Source: Anaerolineae bacterium
GTDB taxonomy: Bacteria; Chloroflexota; Anaerolineae; Aggregatilineales; Phototrophicaceae
DNA: 64,000 bases
Direction: 5' to 3'
Assembly: GCA_022824565.1 (NCBI GenBank)
Contig: JAJDZQ010000103.1
Location: forward strand, 37,590 to 101,589
The notes under the pieces are model-generated. The model saw nothing but the letters and a program-made list of their open reading frames with translations. It did no database searches and was not told where the DNA came from. The translations under genes were made by a program, and so were the position numbers. Shown here in pieces: positions 52,870 to 61,458 of the stretch (within the stretch, counting starts at the first letter, position 1; each line of letters starts with the position of its first letter).

Positions 52870-54552
52870 TCAATCGTCCCACTGCCACTGCAGCAAATCG
52901 ACCGCCAGCTCGTCTCCAAAATAGTTGCAGCTGTTTACATCGGGAATGGTCCACTCGCGCTCTTCGAAGAAGGGTTGCTGGGGATTGAAATAATTGTAGA
53001 CACGGCGCGAGACTTCGGCGAAGAGCGGCAGCGACTCCTGAAAATCCAGCCAGTCGGGTTGGAAGAGCAGCATGGCGATGACATAATCCCCGCCCGGTGT
53101 GAAGAACAGCGCGCTGTTGCCATGCGTATCGGGGATCCATCCGTGTTTGTGGGCGACGCGCGTTTCGGCTGGCACGCCCGATTTCAACAGCGCATCGACT
53201 GTGTTGTTGCTCATCACATGCAGCAGCTGGCGGCATTCGCGAGCTTCGAAGCCGGCGCCTAGCGAATGGCTACTGCCATAGGCGCAATCATAGAGCGCGG
53301 CCAGCAGCGCGCCTGTCTCCGAGGCGACCAACTGATTGGAGAAGTCGGGCTGTGCCTTGACCTGGTCGGCGCTGGTTTGTGGCGCGGTTATGGGGAAGGG
53401 CGGCGGCTCTGGCGTGCCAATGGTGGTGAATGGCGCGGTCAGAAAGGAGCGCGTCCAGCCCTGCCGGTTCAGGAAGTCGCTGACCGACTGCGCGCCCAGC
53501 CAGACATTGCCATCGCCCACGGCGCTCAACAAGCGATTGGTGGCTGTGTTTTCACTGCAGATCATCGTGTTCAGGATATCTGTGGCCATCTCCAAGGTCG
53601 GCGGCGCAGGCAGCGTTTCGTACAAGCGAGCCAAGATAGCGATTTTGTTCAGGCTGGTGCCGCTGAAGGCATAATCATCGCCAAATGTAAAAGCCTGGCG
53701 CGTCTGCAAATCGAGTACAAAGAGCGAGCCAAAGCGGCTCGTTTGCGGGTCAAAGCCATTTTCCAGCAGCAATGTCCACAAGCCTTCACCCAAATCCGCG
53801 AAAGCGGGATCCAGCGGGACGGGCGCGCCCCCATAGATGCCCGCGGCGCGCACAACTTGTGGCGTGGCTGTGGCTGGCGGCAGCTCGAAGCGAGCCTGAG
53901 ATACCGGGGCGGTCGTGAAGATGTCGCCGCTGACTTTGAGCAGGTCGCGCGCGATCCAAGCCTGGCCATTGGCGCTGGCTGCATAGACGATGCGCAGCCA
54001 GGGAAATTGCGTATGATAGCCGGTGATCTCGAAGCGGTCGCCGGGGGCAGCCACACCCGCTCGTGGATATTCGACGCCCGGACCATGGCGGACATTGACC
54101 TCGCCGAAAACACTGCCAAAAACTGTCCAGCTGCTGGCAACCGGCGTAGATGTGGCCGACGCGTCGGGCTGCGGGATGTCCGCCGCTGGCAAGGTTGTCG
54201 GGGGCGGCTCGTTCACGATGACCAGGCTGAGTGGCAGGCGCTGGATGTTGCCGCTCACTGTAACCAATGTTTCGTACACCCAGCCTATGGGCAACTGCGA
54301 TGCTGGCTCGCCGAGCAGCAACCAGGGATAAAATTCGCTGCGTCCAATGACAGGATACCGGCTGCCCGCGTGAATTTCGCCGACGATGGGCGATTCTATG
54401 GTGGCGGCGGCGCGCAGATTGGCGCTGCCCAGGGCTTCGGCTCGCACAGCTGGTGCCGCGTCTTGCGCCCAGGCCAAGCCCGCGCACAGCAGCAAACTGC
54501 CGACTAACAAGTGTGCAATCGCTTTCAGAAAAGCGAAGTTCTGTTGCAGCAT
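52870..54552 (-). CDS. Secreted serine hydrolase with two SH3 domains (class A beta-lactamase fold)
   Basis: A 560-residue exported protein. Signal peptide ends near AWA|QD (residue 29). Two bacterial SH3 domains (about 36-100 and 142-208) precede a beta-lactamase-like domain from about 240. Motifs: SLNK (S300, K303) for the SxxK site, SEN (333-335) for SDN, and KHG for KTG near the end. Penicillin-binding or other serine-hydrolase functions are as likely as true beta-lactamase. ATG at 54552 follows from the signal peptide; a second candidate is at 54573. Converges on galT. Confidence 0.75.
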   Translation of the reverse strand: MLQQNFAFLKAIAHLLVGSLLLCAGLAWAQDAAPAVRAEALGSANLRAAATIESPIVGEIHAGSRYPVIGRSEFYPWLLLGEPASQLPIGWVYETLVTVSGNIQRLPLSLVIVNEPPPTTLPAADIPQPDASATSTPVASSWTVFGSVFGEVNVRHGPGVEYPRAGVAAPGDRFEITGYHTQFPWLRIVYAASANGQAWIARDLLKVSGDIFTTAPVSQARFELPPATATPQVVRAAGIYGGAPVPLDPAFADLGEGLWTLLLENGFDPQTSRFGSLFVLDLQTRQAFTFGDDYAFSGTSLNKIAILARLYETLPAPPTLEMATDILNTMICSENTATNRLLSAVGDGNVWLGAQSVSDFLNRQGWTRSFLTAPFTTIGTPEPPPFPITAPQTSADQVKAQPDFSNQLVASETGALLAALYDCAYGSSHSLGAGFEARECRQLLHVMSNNTVDALLKSGVPAETRVAHKHGWIPDTHGNSALFFTPGGDYVIAMLLFQPDWLDFQESLPLFAEVSRRVYNYFNPQQPFFEEREWTIPDVNSCNYFGDELAVDLLQWQWDD

Positions 54553-54649
54553 CTTCTCCCAGTCGCCCTGCATGACGGTCGTGCATTGTATCACAGATGC
54601 CACCCAGCCCAATCTCGCCGCGCTGGCTAGTCCGGGCGATTGCATTTTA

Positions 54650-54821
54650 TTAATTGCCACAGAGGCACAGAGATTGGATTGCTAATGCAGACTAACTTGC
54701 GAGTCAACGCCTCGCCCCTACAGGTTTCGAAATAAAGCGGCGTTGCCCGTTTACGCAAAAATTCTTGGTCTTGCTGCTCTGTTCTCTGTGCTCTCATTAC
54801 CCGCTGTGTTGAGTTTAATTA
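54650..54821. repeat. CTCTGTG-type repeat element, copy 2
   Basis: Starts TTAATTGCCACAGAGGCACA and ends with CTCTGTGCTCTCATTACCCG and a terminal TTTAATTA. The arms are imperfectly complementary around about 100 bp of core, which also contains the 23-nt repeat shared with 17464-17486. A degraded MITE is possible. Confidence 0.4.
54699..54721. repeat. 23-nt dispersed repeat, copy 2
   Basis: GCGAGTCAACGCCTCGCCCC followed by TAC; identical to 17464-17486 except for one base (A versus C). Both can form a GCGAG/CTCGC stem. Confidence 0.8.
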
Positions 54822-54887
54822 CCTAAGGCGCTGTCATAGCGAGATTATGTTTTGCTGCGATTTTCCTGGATTGCCTGCTGCCATGCC

Positions 54888-54916
54888 TTGACACAGCCAA
54901 AAGAGATTTCTATACT
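54888..54916 (+). promoter_or_regulatory. Sigma70-type promoter of tRNA-Leu
   Basis: TTGACA (perfect), 17-bp spacer, TATACT. The expected start is about 10 bp before the mature tRNA 5' end. One of the best promoters in the window. Confidence 0.85.
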
Positions 54917-54931
54917 CTTGGGCGAGCACGA

Positions 54932-55015
54932 GCCGAAGTGGCGGAATTGGCAGACGCGCTACGTTCAGGGCGTAGTTCTCTTCGGGGAGTGTGGGTTCGA
55001 CTCCCACCTTCGGCA
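54932..55015 (+). tRNA. tRNA-Leu (anticodon CAG)
   Basis: An 84-nt tRNA with a long variable arm. Acceptor stem GCCGAAG/CTTCGGC, anticodon stem CTACG/CGTAG with loop TTCAGGG giving CAG, and T arm GTGGG/CCCAC. CCA is not encoded. A U-rich terminator follows within 10 bp. Confidence 0.95.
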
Positions 55016-55024
55016 TGTTTTTTG

Positions 55025-55049
55025 ACCCGGTCCATGCGCCGGGTTTTTT
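55025..55049 (+). terminator. Rho-independent terminator after tRNA-Leu
   Basis: ACCCGG/CCGGGT six-pair stem with an 8-nt loop, then TTTTT. Confidence 0.88.
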
Positions 55050-55127
55050 GTTTGGGCGCTGCGATACGGCGACTATCTGCTTAGAAATGCGCTGGCAGGT
55101 TTCTGCGCCTGCCCTATGATAGTAGGC

Positions 55128-55610
55128 ATGAGCGAAACCGATGCGCTTGGCGCGGAAAACCCTGAGGCGGGCGGCAGCGAGTTGCCTGTTCAGCCAGTAA
55201 CCGGCTGGAAGCGCCTGACCAGCGTGCAGGTGATGTTTGCGGTTACCTTGGCGCTGGGCTTGGTGCTCATCCTCAATTTCAGCGGCCGCATCAGCCTGGA
55301 CCGCGATCTGGGGCGCATCCACGCGCAGTTCGAGGCAGAAATCGCCGACCTGCAAGCCGAACAGCAGCGCTTGCTCGCCCAGCTGGACTATGTCAAGAGC
55401 GATGCCTATGTCGAAATCTGGGCGCGCGATGATGGTAAAATGATCCGCGCAGGCGAAGTCTTGATCATGCCCAAGAGCATCGCCAGCGCTCCCCACGCGC
55501 AAACCGCCACAACCAGCCTGGTGGCTTTTGAAACGACCACGCCCAAGCCCGAAAATTGGCAATTGTGGTGGGCGCTCTTCTTCGACGCGCCACCGCCAGA
55601 AATGAGCTAG
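55128..55610 (+). CDS. Small single-pass membrane protein, DivIC/FtsL-like
   Basis: A 160-residue protein: cytoplasmic N-terminus, one membrane helix (about 35-53), then a coiled-coil-like stretch (about 60-90; HAQFEAEIADLQAEQQRLLAQL), typical of DivIC/FtsB-type division proteins. The tail is proline-rich and ends in WWALFFDAPPPEMS. ATG at 55128 and an in-frame ATG at 55116 are both possible; a TATGAT sequence just upstream may even give a near-leaderless message. Division role is inferred from architecture. The stop region overlaps that of ygfZ by 4 bp, on opposite strands. Confidence 0.75.
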   Translation: MSETDALGAENPEAGGSELPVQPVTGWKRLTSVQVMFAVTLALGLVLILNFSGRISLDRDLGRIHAQFEAEIADLQAEQQRLLAQLDYVKSDAYVEIWARDDGKMIRAGEVLIMPKSIASAPHAQTATTSLVAFETTTPKPENWQLWWALFFDAPPPEMS

Positions 55611-56689
55611 GCTGGGCCAGTTGCTGCTTCTGTGATGAAGGCTGGTTGCACGCCCGCGTAATCAATTACCCGCGCCGGCGCCCGATTTTCACCGACTTCC
55701 AGCGCAGTTCCCTGTGTAGCAAAAGCTACTTTCAGCACAGCCAGCGCGTAACGTTCCCCATTCGCCGCTTGCACGCTGCTGGTTAGTTGCCCGGCCAAGC
55801 GGCTCTTTGCCCACACTGTGGCTGGCGCCGGCACATAAGCCGAGAGCGCCACGCGAACCAGGGTCTTGGCAAGCCGCGCCCGGCTCTCCATGCGCGCGAT
55901 AATTTCTTGCCCGGTGTAGCAGCCTTTGTTGAAACTGACTTCGTCCCACAAGCCGACTTCCAGCGGCAAATAATCTGCCGACAGTTCCAGACCGGCCGGA
56001 CGTCCGCTGTGGATGCGCAGGCTGTTGTAGGTCAACGAGCCAGCTGGCCGCAAGCTCTGCGCCTCGCCCAACTGCAGCAGCCGGCCATGCAATGCGGCAG
56101 CGCTTTCTGCCGGGCAGATGACTAGCCAGTGATCGCCGCAGATGGACTTCCGCCGGGCCAGCGTGAGCGCGCCAAATTCGCTGTCCGTCTGCATGTTGGC
56201 ATGCACGGTCAGCGCGGTCGAGCTGGCAACAAGCGCAGCGGCGACTCGGTCGGCAGCGCGTCCGTGCAAGGCGAATTGCGCTGTTTCCGCGCTCTGGTCT
56301 TCGACAGTCACCTGATCGCCGAAGAAAATGCTGCGCCGCAGATAAGCCGCCAGCGCCGCGCCACCGCCCGCCTCGCTGATCAACAACAGCCCGGCGTCCG
56401 TGCGCAGACAAAGCGCTCGAAACAGAATCCGCGCATTGGCATTGGTGAAGAGGGTCGGCGCGCCTTGACCGACTGACAGGCTCAGCAGGTCTTGCGTCGA
56501 CATGCGATTGGGCAAAGCCAGGCAGTCGCGACCGCGCAGCAAGATGCGCCCCTCGTGCGAGCGATCCAGCAAAATTGCGCCGCTGTTAGCCGCAGCCAGC
56601 TCGGCAGCCTGGTCGCCATAATCCAGCGGGATCTGGTCGGCTGCCAGGCGCGCGCCCAGCGACAGGTGCCACTGCGCAAGGGCTGTCAT
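55607..56689 (-). CDS. ygfZ: YgfZ/GcvT-like folate-binding protein
   Basis: A 360-residue member of the YgfZ family, related to the T-protein of glycine cleavage. The signature KGCYTGQE (Cys at residue 257) is intact. YgfZ binds tetrahydrofolate and helps iron-sulphur protein maturation, such as MiaB. Overlaps gmk by 4 bp (ATGA), so gmk and ygfZ are co-expressed. Paired with folD nearby, it adds to the folate theme. Confidence 0.88.
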   Translation of the reverse strand: MTALAQWHLSLGARLAADQIPLDYGDQAAELAAANSGAILLDRSHEGRILLRGRDCLALPNRMSTQDLLSLSVGQGAPTLFTNANARILFRALCLRTDAGLLLISEAGGGAALAAYLRRSIFFGDQVTVEDQSAETAQFALHGRAADRVAAALVASSTALTVHANMQTDSEFGALTLARRKSICGDHWLVICPAESAAALHGRLLQLGEAQSLRPAGSLTYNSLRIHSGRPAGLELSADYLPLEVGLWDEVSFNKGCYTGQEIIARMESRARLAKTLVRVALSAYVPAPATVWAKSRLAGQLTSSVQAANGERYALAVLKVAFATQGTALEVGENRAPARVIDYAGVQPAFITEAATGPA

Positions 56690-57312
56690 GAGGTTGTCGC
56701 TGGCAGGTGGCGGGCTGCCAATTCCTGGTCGATGATGTGCCGGGTCGCTTCAATCGCGCTGGACAACCTGTCATTGACGACGATGTGGTCGCAACAGCTT
56801 TGGTAGGGCAGTTCAATTGCAGCCGCGCGTTGCAGCCGGCAGTCGATATCGGTGACGGCATCGGCGCGCAGGCGCATCCGCTCTTCCAATACTGTCAGCT
56901 GGGCGGCCAATGTTGCGCCGGGCACAGTCACGAAGATCGGCACGACATTTTGCGGGAAGGCCGCCGCCAGCTTCTGCGCGCCCAGCACATCAATATCGGC
57001 GATTTGCGCTTTGCCAGCCCGCAGGCAATCGAGCACCAGCCGCCGCGGAATGCCATAAAACTTGCCGGGGGTAACTTCCTGATATTCCAGCAGCTGCCCT
57101 TCGCTCAACAACGCTTGGAATGTCTCCCTGCTCACGAAGTGATGCTCGCGCCCCTGCTTTTCATCCGACCGCATGGGGCGCGTGGTCGCGGTGGGCAGTT
57201 GGGCAACACAGCGCGAGCCGGCAATAATGGCGCGCATGATCGCGTTTTTGCCGGCGCCACCTGGCCCGATCATCACAAAAATGACGCCTGGCAGGCTCTC
57301 GGATAGGTTCAC
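56686..57312 (-). CDS. gmk: Guanylate kinase-like protein
   Basis: Phosphorylates GMP to GDP; 208 residues. GMP-binding features are TTRPMRSDEKQGREHHFVS, YGIPRRLVLD and ADIDVLGAQKL. The P-loop reads GPGGAGKN (16-23), with Asn in place of the usual Thr/Ser after the lysine, so magnesium coordination may be altered. GTG start. Divergent from folD with 107 bp between. A degenerate or specialised GMP kinase is possible. Confidence 0.8.
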   Translation of the reverse strand: MNLSESLPGVIFVMIGPGGAGKNAIMRAIIAGSRCVAQLPTATTRPMRSDEKQGREHHFVSRETFQALLSEGQLLEYQEVTPGKFYGIPRRLVLDCLRAGKAQIADIDVLGAQKLAAAFPQNVVPIFVTVPGATLAAQLTVLEERMRLRADAVTDIDCRLQRAAAIELPYQSCCDHIVVNDRLSSAIEATRHIIDQELAARHLPATTS

Positions 57313-57419
57313 TCTGTGTTATCCTACTTGCCAGTGGTTGCGCCAAGTGTAGCAAGAGCGAGGCGCATTCTCCATAGCCAGCGTGTACAAGGTTCAAGCC
57401 TGAAAATGGGAGTGGAGAA

Positions 57420-58289
57420 ATGACAGCGACGATCATTGATGGCCGGGCAGTCGCCAGGCGCATGCAGGCGGCAATCCAGATTGGGGCGGGCCAGGTTGCG
57501 TCTCGTCTGGGCAGGCGGCCCGGCCTGGGCGTCGTGCTGGTCGGCGACGACCCCGCCTCGGCCATGTATGTGCGCATGAAACAGCGGGCTTGTGAACGGG
57601 TGGGCATCCAGTCATCCGCGAGCTTGCTGCCAGCCAGCGCTGCGCAAGCCGAAGTAGAAAACGCGGTGCGCGCTTTCAACGCCGACAGCGATATTGATGG
57701 CATTCTGGTGCAATTGCCGCTGCCGCATTCTATCGACGAAGAAGCGGTGTTGCATGAAATCAGCCTGAGCAAAGATGTAGATGGCATCCACCCGGTGAAT
57801 CTGGGCCGCCTGGGCATGCGCGGGCGCGAGCCGAGCTTCACGCCAGCCACGCCCACCGGCGTCATGCATTTAATCGCCGAATCGGGCATTGAGCTGGCTG
57901 GCAAAGAAGCCGTCGTCATCGGGCGCAGCAATATCGTCGGCTTGCCAATCGCGCTGATGCTCACCAATGCCGACGCCACCGTGACGCGCTGTCATAGCCG
58001 CACTGTCGATTTGCCGATGGTGACCCGGCGCGCCGATGTTGTGGTTGCCGCCGTCGGTCAGCCCGAGCTGGTCAAGGCGAATTGGCTGAAGCCCGGCGCG
58101 GTCGTCATTGATGTCGGCTCGAATTCGCTGCCCGACCCAACCAGCGACAAAGGCTACCGCTATGTGGGCGATGTCGACTATAGACAGGCGCGCGATGTCG
58201 CCGGTTGGCTGACCAAAGTGCCGGGCGGCGTTGGACCCATGACGATAACCATGCTGCTGGCGAATACCCTGAAGGCGGCGCAAGCATGA
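57420..58289 (+). CDS. folD: Bifunctional methylenetetrahydrofolate dehydrogenase / cyclohydrolase
   Basis: Interconverts 5,10-methylene- and 10-formyl-tetrahydrofolate with NADP+. It is 289 residues. Tyr50 and Lys54 (YVRMKQRACE) match the catalytic pair, with VGRSNIVGLPIA and PGGVGPMTITML motifs. GGGAGTGGAG precedes the ATG. The final ATGA overlaps the start of the deaminase gene, so folate C1 handling is built into the purine operon. Confidence 0.95.
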   Translation: MTATIIDGRAVARRMQAAIQIGAGQVASRLGRRPGLGVVLVGDDPASAMYVRMKQRACERVGIQSSASLLPASAAQAEVENAVRAFNADSDIDGILVQLPLPHSIDEEAVLHEISLSKDVDGIHPVNLGRLGMRGREPSFTPATPTGVMHLIAESGIELAGKEAVVIGRSNIVGLPIALMLTNADATVTRCHSRTVDLPMVTRRADVVVAAVGQPELVKANWLKPGAVVIDVGSNSLPDPTSDKGYRYVGDVDYRQARDVAGWLTKVPGGVGPMTITMLLANTLKAAQA

Positions 58290-59635
58290 CGACCCTGCTG
58301 CTGAAGAATATCCAGCGGCTGGCCACCATGGATGCCGAGCGGCGGGAATTGTCAAACGCCTGGCTGCTCGTGCAAGACAAGGTCATCGCCGGGCTGGGCA
58401 CTGGCGAAGCGCCCGAGACGGCCGACCGCGTCATTGACTTGTCGCGGCATGTCGCTTTGCCTGGCTTGATCAACACGCATCATCATATGTACCAGAGCCT
58501 GACGCGCGTCCTCGCCCAACAAGGCGATCTGTTCGATTGGCTGCGAACCTGTTATCCCATCTGGGCACAAATGCGCGCCGGGCATGTGTATACGGCGGCT
58601 CGGCTGGCGATGGCGGAATTGCTGCTTTCTGGCTGTACGACCGCCAGCGACCACCATTATGTTTTTTCCAACGATGTCCAGATCGAGGACGAGATCCGCG
58701 CCGCGCAAGAGCTGGGCATTCGCTTTCACGCGGCTCGGGGCGGCATGAGCGTCGGCGAATCCGCAGGCGGCTTGCCACCCGACCACATGGTGGAGGCTGA
58801 AGACCACATCCTGGCCGATACGCGGCGTCTGATCGAAACCTGGCATGACCCAGCCCCCCAGTCCATGCTACAAATCGTGGCCGCGCCCTGTTCGCCTTTC
58901 AGTGTATCTGCCGACCTCATGCGCGAATCGGCCGCGCTGGCGAGAGCCTATGGCGTGCAAATGCATACGCACCTGGCCGAGACCGCCGATGATGTCGCCT
59001 ACAGCCTGGAGCGATTTGGCTTGCGACCCGGCGATTATGCAGAAGATGTCGGCTGGGTTGGCGATGATGTCTGGCACGCGCATTGCGTAAAGCTGGACAG
59101 CGCCGCCATCAACTTGTTTGCGCGCACTGGCACCGGCGTTTGTCATTGTCCCTCGTCCAATATGCGCCTGGCTTCGGGCATTGCGCCAGTGCGCGAGATG
59201 CTGGATCGTGGTGTGCCGGTCGGGCTGGGCGTCGATGGCTCGGCTTCCAACGACAGCGGTCATCTGCTGGGCGAGGCGCGGCAAGCCATGCTGCTGCAGC
59301 GGGCTTTGGGCGGTCCGGCCGGCTTGTCGGCTCGCGAGGCGCTGGCTGTGGCGACCGTGGGCGGGGCGCGCGTGCTGGGGCGGGCTGATATTGGCCGCAT
59401 CGCGCCGGGCATGTCGGCGGATATCGTTGCCTATCGGCTGGATGATATCGCCTTGGCTGGCGCATTGAGCGACCCGCTGGCCGCGCTGGTATTTTGCCAG
59501 CCCCAGCGCGTCGACCTGTCCATCATCAACGGACGCATAGTCGTCGAAGATGGACAGCTGCTGACGGTCGATGTGCCGCGCCTTGTCGAGGCGCATAACC
59601 AGCTGTCCCTGCAACTAATCCGCGGCGAGAGCTAG
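58286..59635 (+). CDS. 8-oxoguanine deaminase / SsnA-type aminohydrolase
   Basis: A 449-residue COG0402 amidohydrolase. Metal motif HxH is H65/H67 in LPGLINTHHHMYQSLTR, the pattern known from 8-oxoguanine deaminases. Further metal and substrate residues lie in MHTHLAETADD, WHAHCVKLD and LGVDGSASND. ATG overlaps the end of folD. Other members deaminate guanine or are the uncharacterised SsnA of purine clusters, so the exact base is not certain. Adenine deaminase follows 15 bp later. Confidence 0.85.
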   Translation: MTTLLLKNIQRLATMDAERRELSNAWLLVQDKVIAGLGTGEAPETADRVIDLSRHVALPGLINTHHHMYQSLTRVLAQQGDLFDWLRTCYPIWAQMRAGHVYTAARLAMAELLLSGCTTASDHHYVFSNDVQIEDEIRAAQELGIRFHAARGGMSVGESAGGLPPDHMVEAEDHILADTRRLIETWHDPAPQSMLQIVAAPCSPFSVSADLMRESAALARAYGVQMHTHLAETADDVAYSLERFGLRPGDYAEDVGWVGDDVWHAHCVKLDSAAINLFARTGTGVCHCPSSNMRLASGIAPVREMLDRGVPVGLGVDGSASNDSGHLLGEARQAMLLQRALGGPAGLSAREALAVATVGGARVLGRADIGRIAPGMSADIVAYRLDDIALAGALSDPLAALVFCQPQRVDLSIINGRIVVEDGQLLTVDVPRLVEAHNQLSLQLIRGES

Positions 59636-59650
59636 GTCGGAGGCGATTTT

Positions 59651-61360
59651 ATGTCTATTGTCGATCGCTTGGCGGCGGCGCGCGGAGAGCAGGAGTGCGA
59701 TCTCGTCTTGCGCAATGCCCGCCTGGTCAATGTAGTCAGCGGCGAGATTTATCGCACCGATATCGCTGTGCACGACCGGCATGTCGTGGCGCTTGGCGCT
59801 GGCTATGCTGGCGCGCGAGAAGTTGAGCTGGACGGCAGCTATGTCACGCCCGGCTTGATAGACGCGCATGTGCATATTGAAAGCAGCCTGGTTACGCCGC
59901 CAGAATTTGCGCGGGCAGTCTTGCCACACGGCGTCACCAGCGTAATCACCGACCCGCACGAGATCGCCAATGTGCTGGGCATCGCTGGCATCCGCTATAT
60001 GTTGGAACAAGCCAAGCACGGGCAGCAAAATATGTTTGTCATGGCCTCAAGTTGTGTGCCAGCCACGCACATGGAAACTTCTGGCGCCCGGTTGGAGGCG
60101 GCCGACCTTGCGCCGCTGCTGGAACATGCCTGGGTGTCGGGCTTGGCGGAACTGATGAATTATCCGGGCGTGGCGCTGGGCGATGAAGGCATGCTGGACA
60201 AGCTGACCCTTTTCCAGGGGCGCGCCTTGGATGGGCATGCGCCGGCGATGACGGGCAAGCTGCTGAATGCTTATGTGGCGGCTGGCGTCCAGAGCGAACA
60301 CGAATGCACGACTGTGGCAGAAGCGCGCGAGAAGCTGCGCCTGGGTTTGACCATTTTCATCCGCGAAGGCACGACCACACGCAATCTGCTGCCGCTGCTG
60401 CCACTCATCACGCCAGAAAATCACAGCGCAATCTGCTTCTGCACCGACGACCGCGTGCCAGCCGATCTCATCGACGAAGGCTCCATCGACTTCATGTTGC
60501 GCCAAGCCATCGCAGCGGGCATCGACCCCGTCATGGCCATCCGCATGGGCAGCTACAACGCAGCCCGGCACTTTGGCTTGCGCAAATATGGCGCGGTGAC
60601 GCCCGGCCGCTATGCCGATCTGCTGGTCGTGCCCGACCTGCGCGATTTCCATGCCCAACAGGTGTATCGCGGTGGCGAACTGGTGGCAGAAGCCGGGGTC
60701 ATGCTCAGCGAGCGAAAGCGGCCGCGAGTGATTGACCTGCCAAGCAGCGTCAATATCGCCAGCGAGTCCCTCGATTTCACGGTTCCGGCGCGCGGCGAAA
60801 AAATCCGCGTCATCGGCAAGGTGCTGGACCAGGTGGTTACGCAGCATCTGGTCGAAAGCGCCAGGATTGTGGCTGGCTGCGCGGTCAGCGATGTCGAGCG
60901 CGATATTTTGAAGTTCGCCATGATCGAGCGGCATCAAGCCAGCGGCAACATCGGCCTGGGTTTCATCAAGGGATTTGGCTTGCGGCGTGGCGCCATCGCC
61001 GGGACAGTCGCGCATGATCACCACAATCTGGCTGTCATCGGTGTTGACGACAGCAGCATGCGCGCGGCGGTTTTGGCGCTGGAGCAGATGGGCGGTGGCT
61101 TGGTCGCGGTGGCCGGCGAGCGCATCTTGGCAAGTTTGCCGCTGCCCGTGGCGGGATTGCTCAGCGAAGCGCCTATCGAACAGGTGCGCGCCGACTATGA
61201 CCGGATGATCGCCGCGGCGCAAGCGCTGGGCAGCCCGCTGCCCGATCCTTTCATGGTGATGAGCTTCATGGGCTTGGAAGTGATCCCCAGGTTGAAGCTG
61301 ACCGACCACGGGCTGGTCGATGTCGAACAATTTCAGGTTGTCGATCTTTTTACCGATTAA
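59651..61360 (+). CDS. ade: Adenine deaminase
   Basis: Converts adenine to hypoxanthine and ammonia. It is 569 residues, the long Ade form. Metal-site motif DAHVHIESS has H73 and H75; further signatures are TSVITDPHEIANVLG, ATHMETSGA and HEC. The C-terminal half contains GLRRGAIAGTVAHDHHNL. GGAGGCGATTTTATG start region. Placed directly after the deaminase in the cluster. Confidence 0.93.
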   Translation: MSIVDRLAAARGEQECDLVLRNARLVNVVSGEIYRTDIAVHDRHVVALGAGYAGAREVELDGSYVTPGLIDAHVHIESSLVTPPEFARAVLPHGVTSVITDPHEIANVLGIAGIRYMLEQAKHGQQNMFVMASSCVPATHMETSGARLEAADLAPLLEHAWVSGLAELMNYPGVALGDEGMLDKLTLFQGRALDGHAPAMTGKLLNAYVAAGVQSEHECTTVAEAREKLRLGLTIFIREGTTTRNLLPLLPLITPENHSAICFCTDDRVPADLIDEGSIDFMLRQAIAAGIDPVMAIRMGSYNAARHFGLRKYGAVTPGRYADLLVVPDLRDFHAQQVYRGGELVAEAGVMLSERKRPRVIDLPSSVNIASESLDFTVPARGEKIRVIGKVLDQVVTQHLVESARIVAGCAVSDVERDILKFAMIERHQASGNIGLGFIKGFGLRRGAIAGTVAHDHHNLAVIGVDDSSMRAAVLALEQMGGGLVAVAGERILASLPLPVAGLLSEAPIEQVRADYDRMIAAAQALGSPLPDPFMVMSFMGLEVIPRLKLTDHGLVDVEQFQVVDLFTD

Positions 61361-61394
61361 ACAGGCTGGCGGCGCATCTTCGCAAACAGCGCTT

Positions 61395-61421
61395 TTGAAA
61401 ACACTATTTTTTGACTACAAT
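61395..61421 (+). promoter_or_regulatory. Candidate internal promoter before ygeY
   Basis: TTGAAA, 15-bp spacer, TACAAT, in AT-rich DNA between adenine deaminase and ygeY. Spacing is slightly short, so this is tentative. It would allow separate control of the ygeY-ygeW part. Confidence 0.4.
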
Positions 61422-61458
61422 GGCGCGCTAGTAGACGAGTCGCCTGGGCGGAGAAAAA

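Larger units (their letters stand above)
54553..54931. other. Intergenic region upstream of tRNA-Leu
   Basis: A 379-bp gap containing a weak inverted-repeat element (54650-54821), the short repeat at 54699-54721 and a strong tRNA promoter. No gene is supported. Confidence 0.6.

Noticed and set aside
61361..61458. Operon break with a terminator between adenine deaminase and ygeY
   Set aside because: No hairpin with U-tract found; only a possible promoter is seen, so the cluster may still be one transcript.
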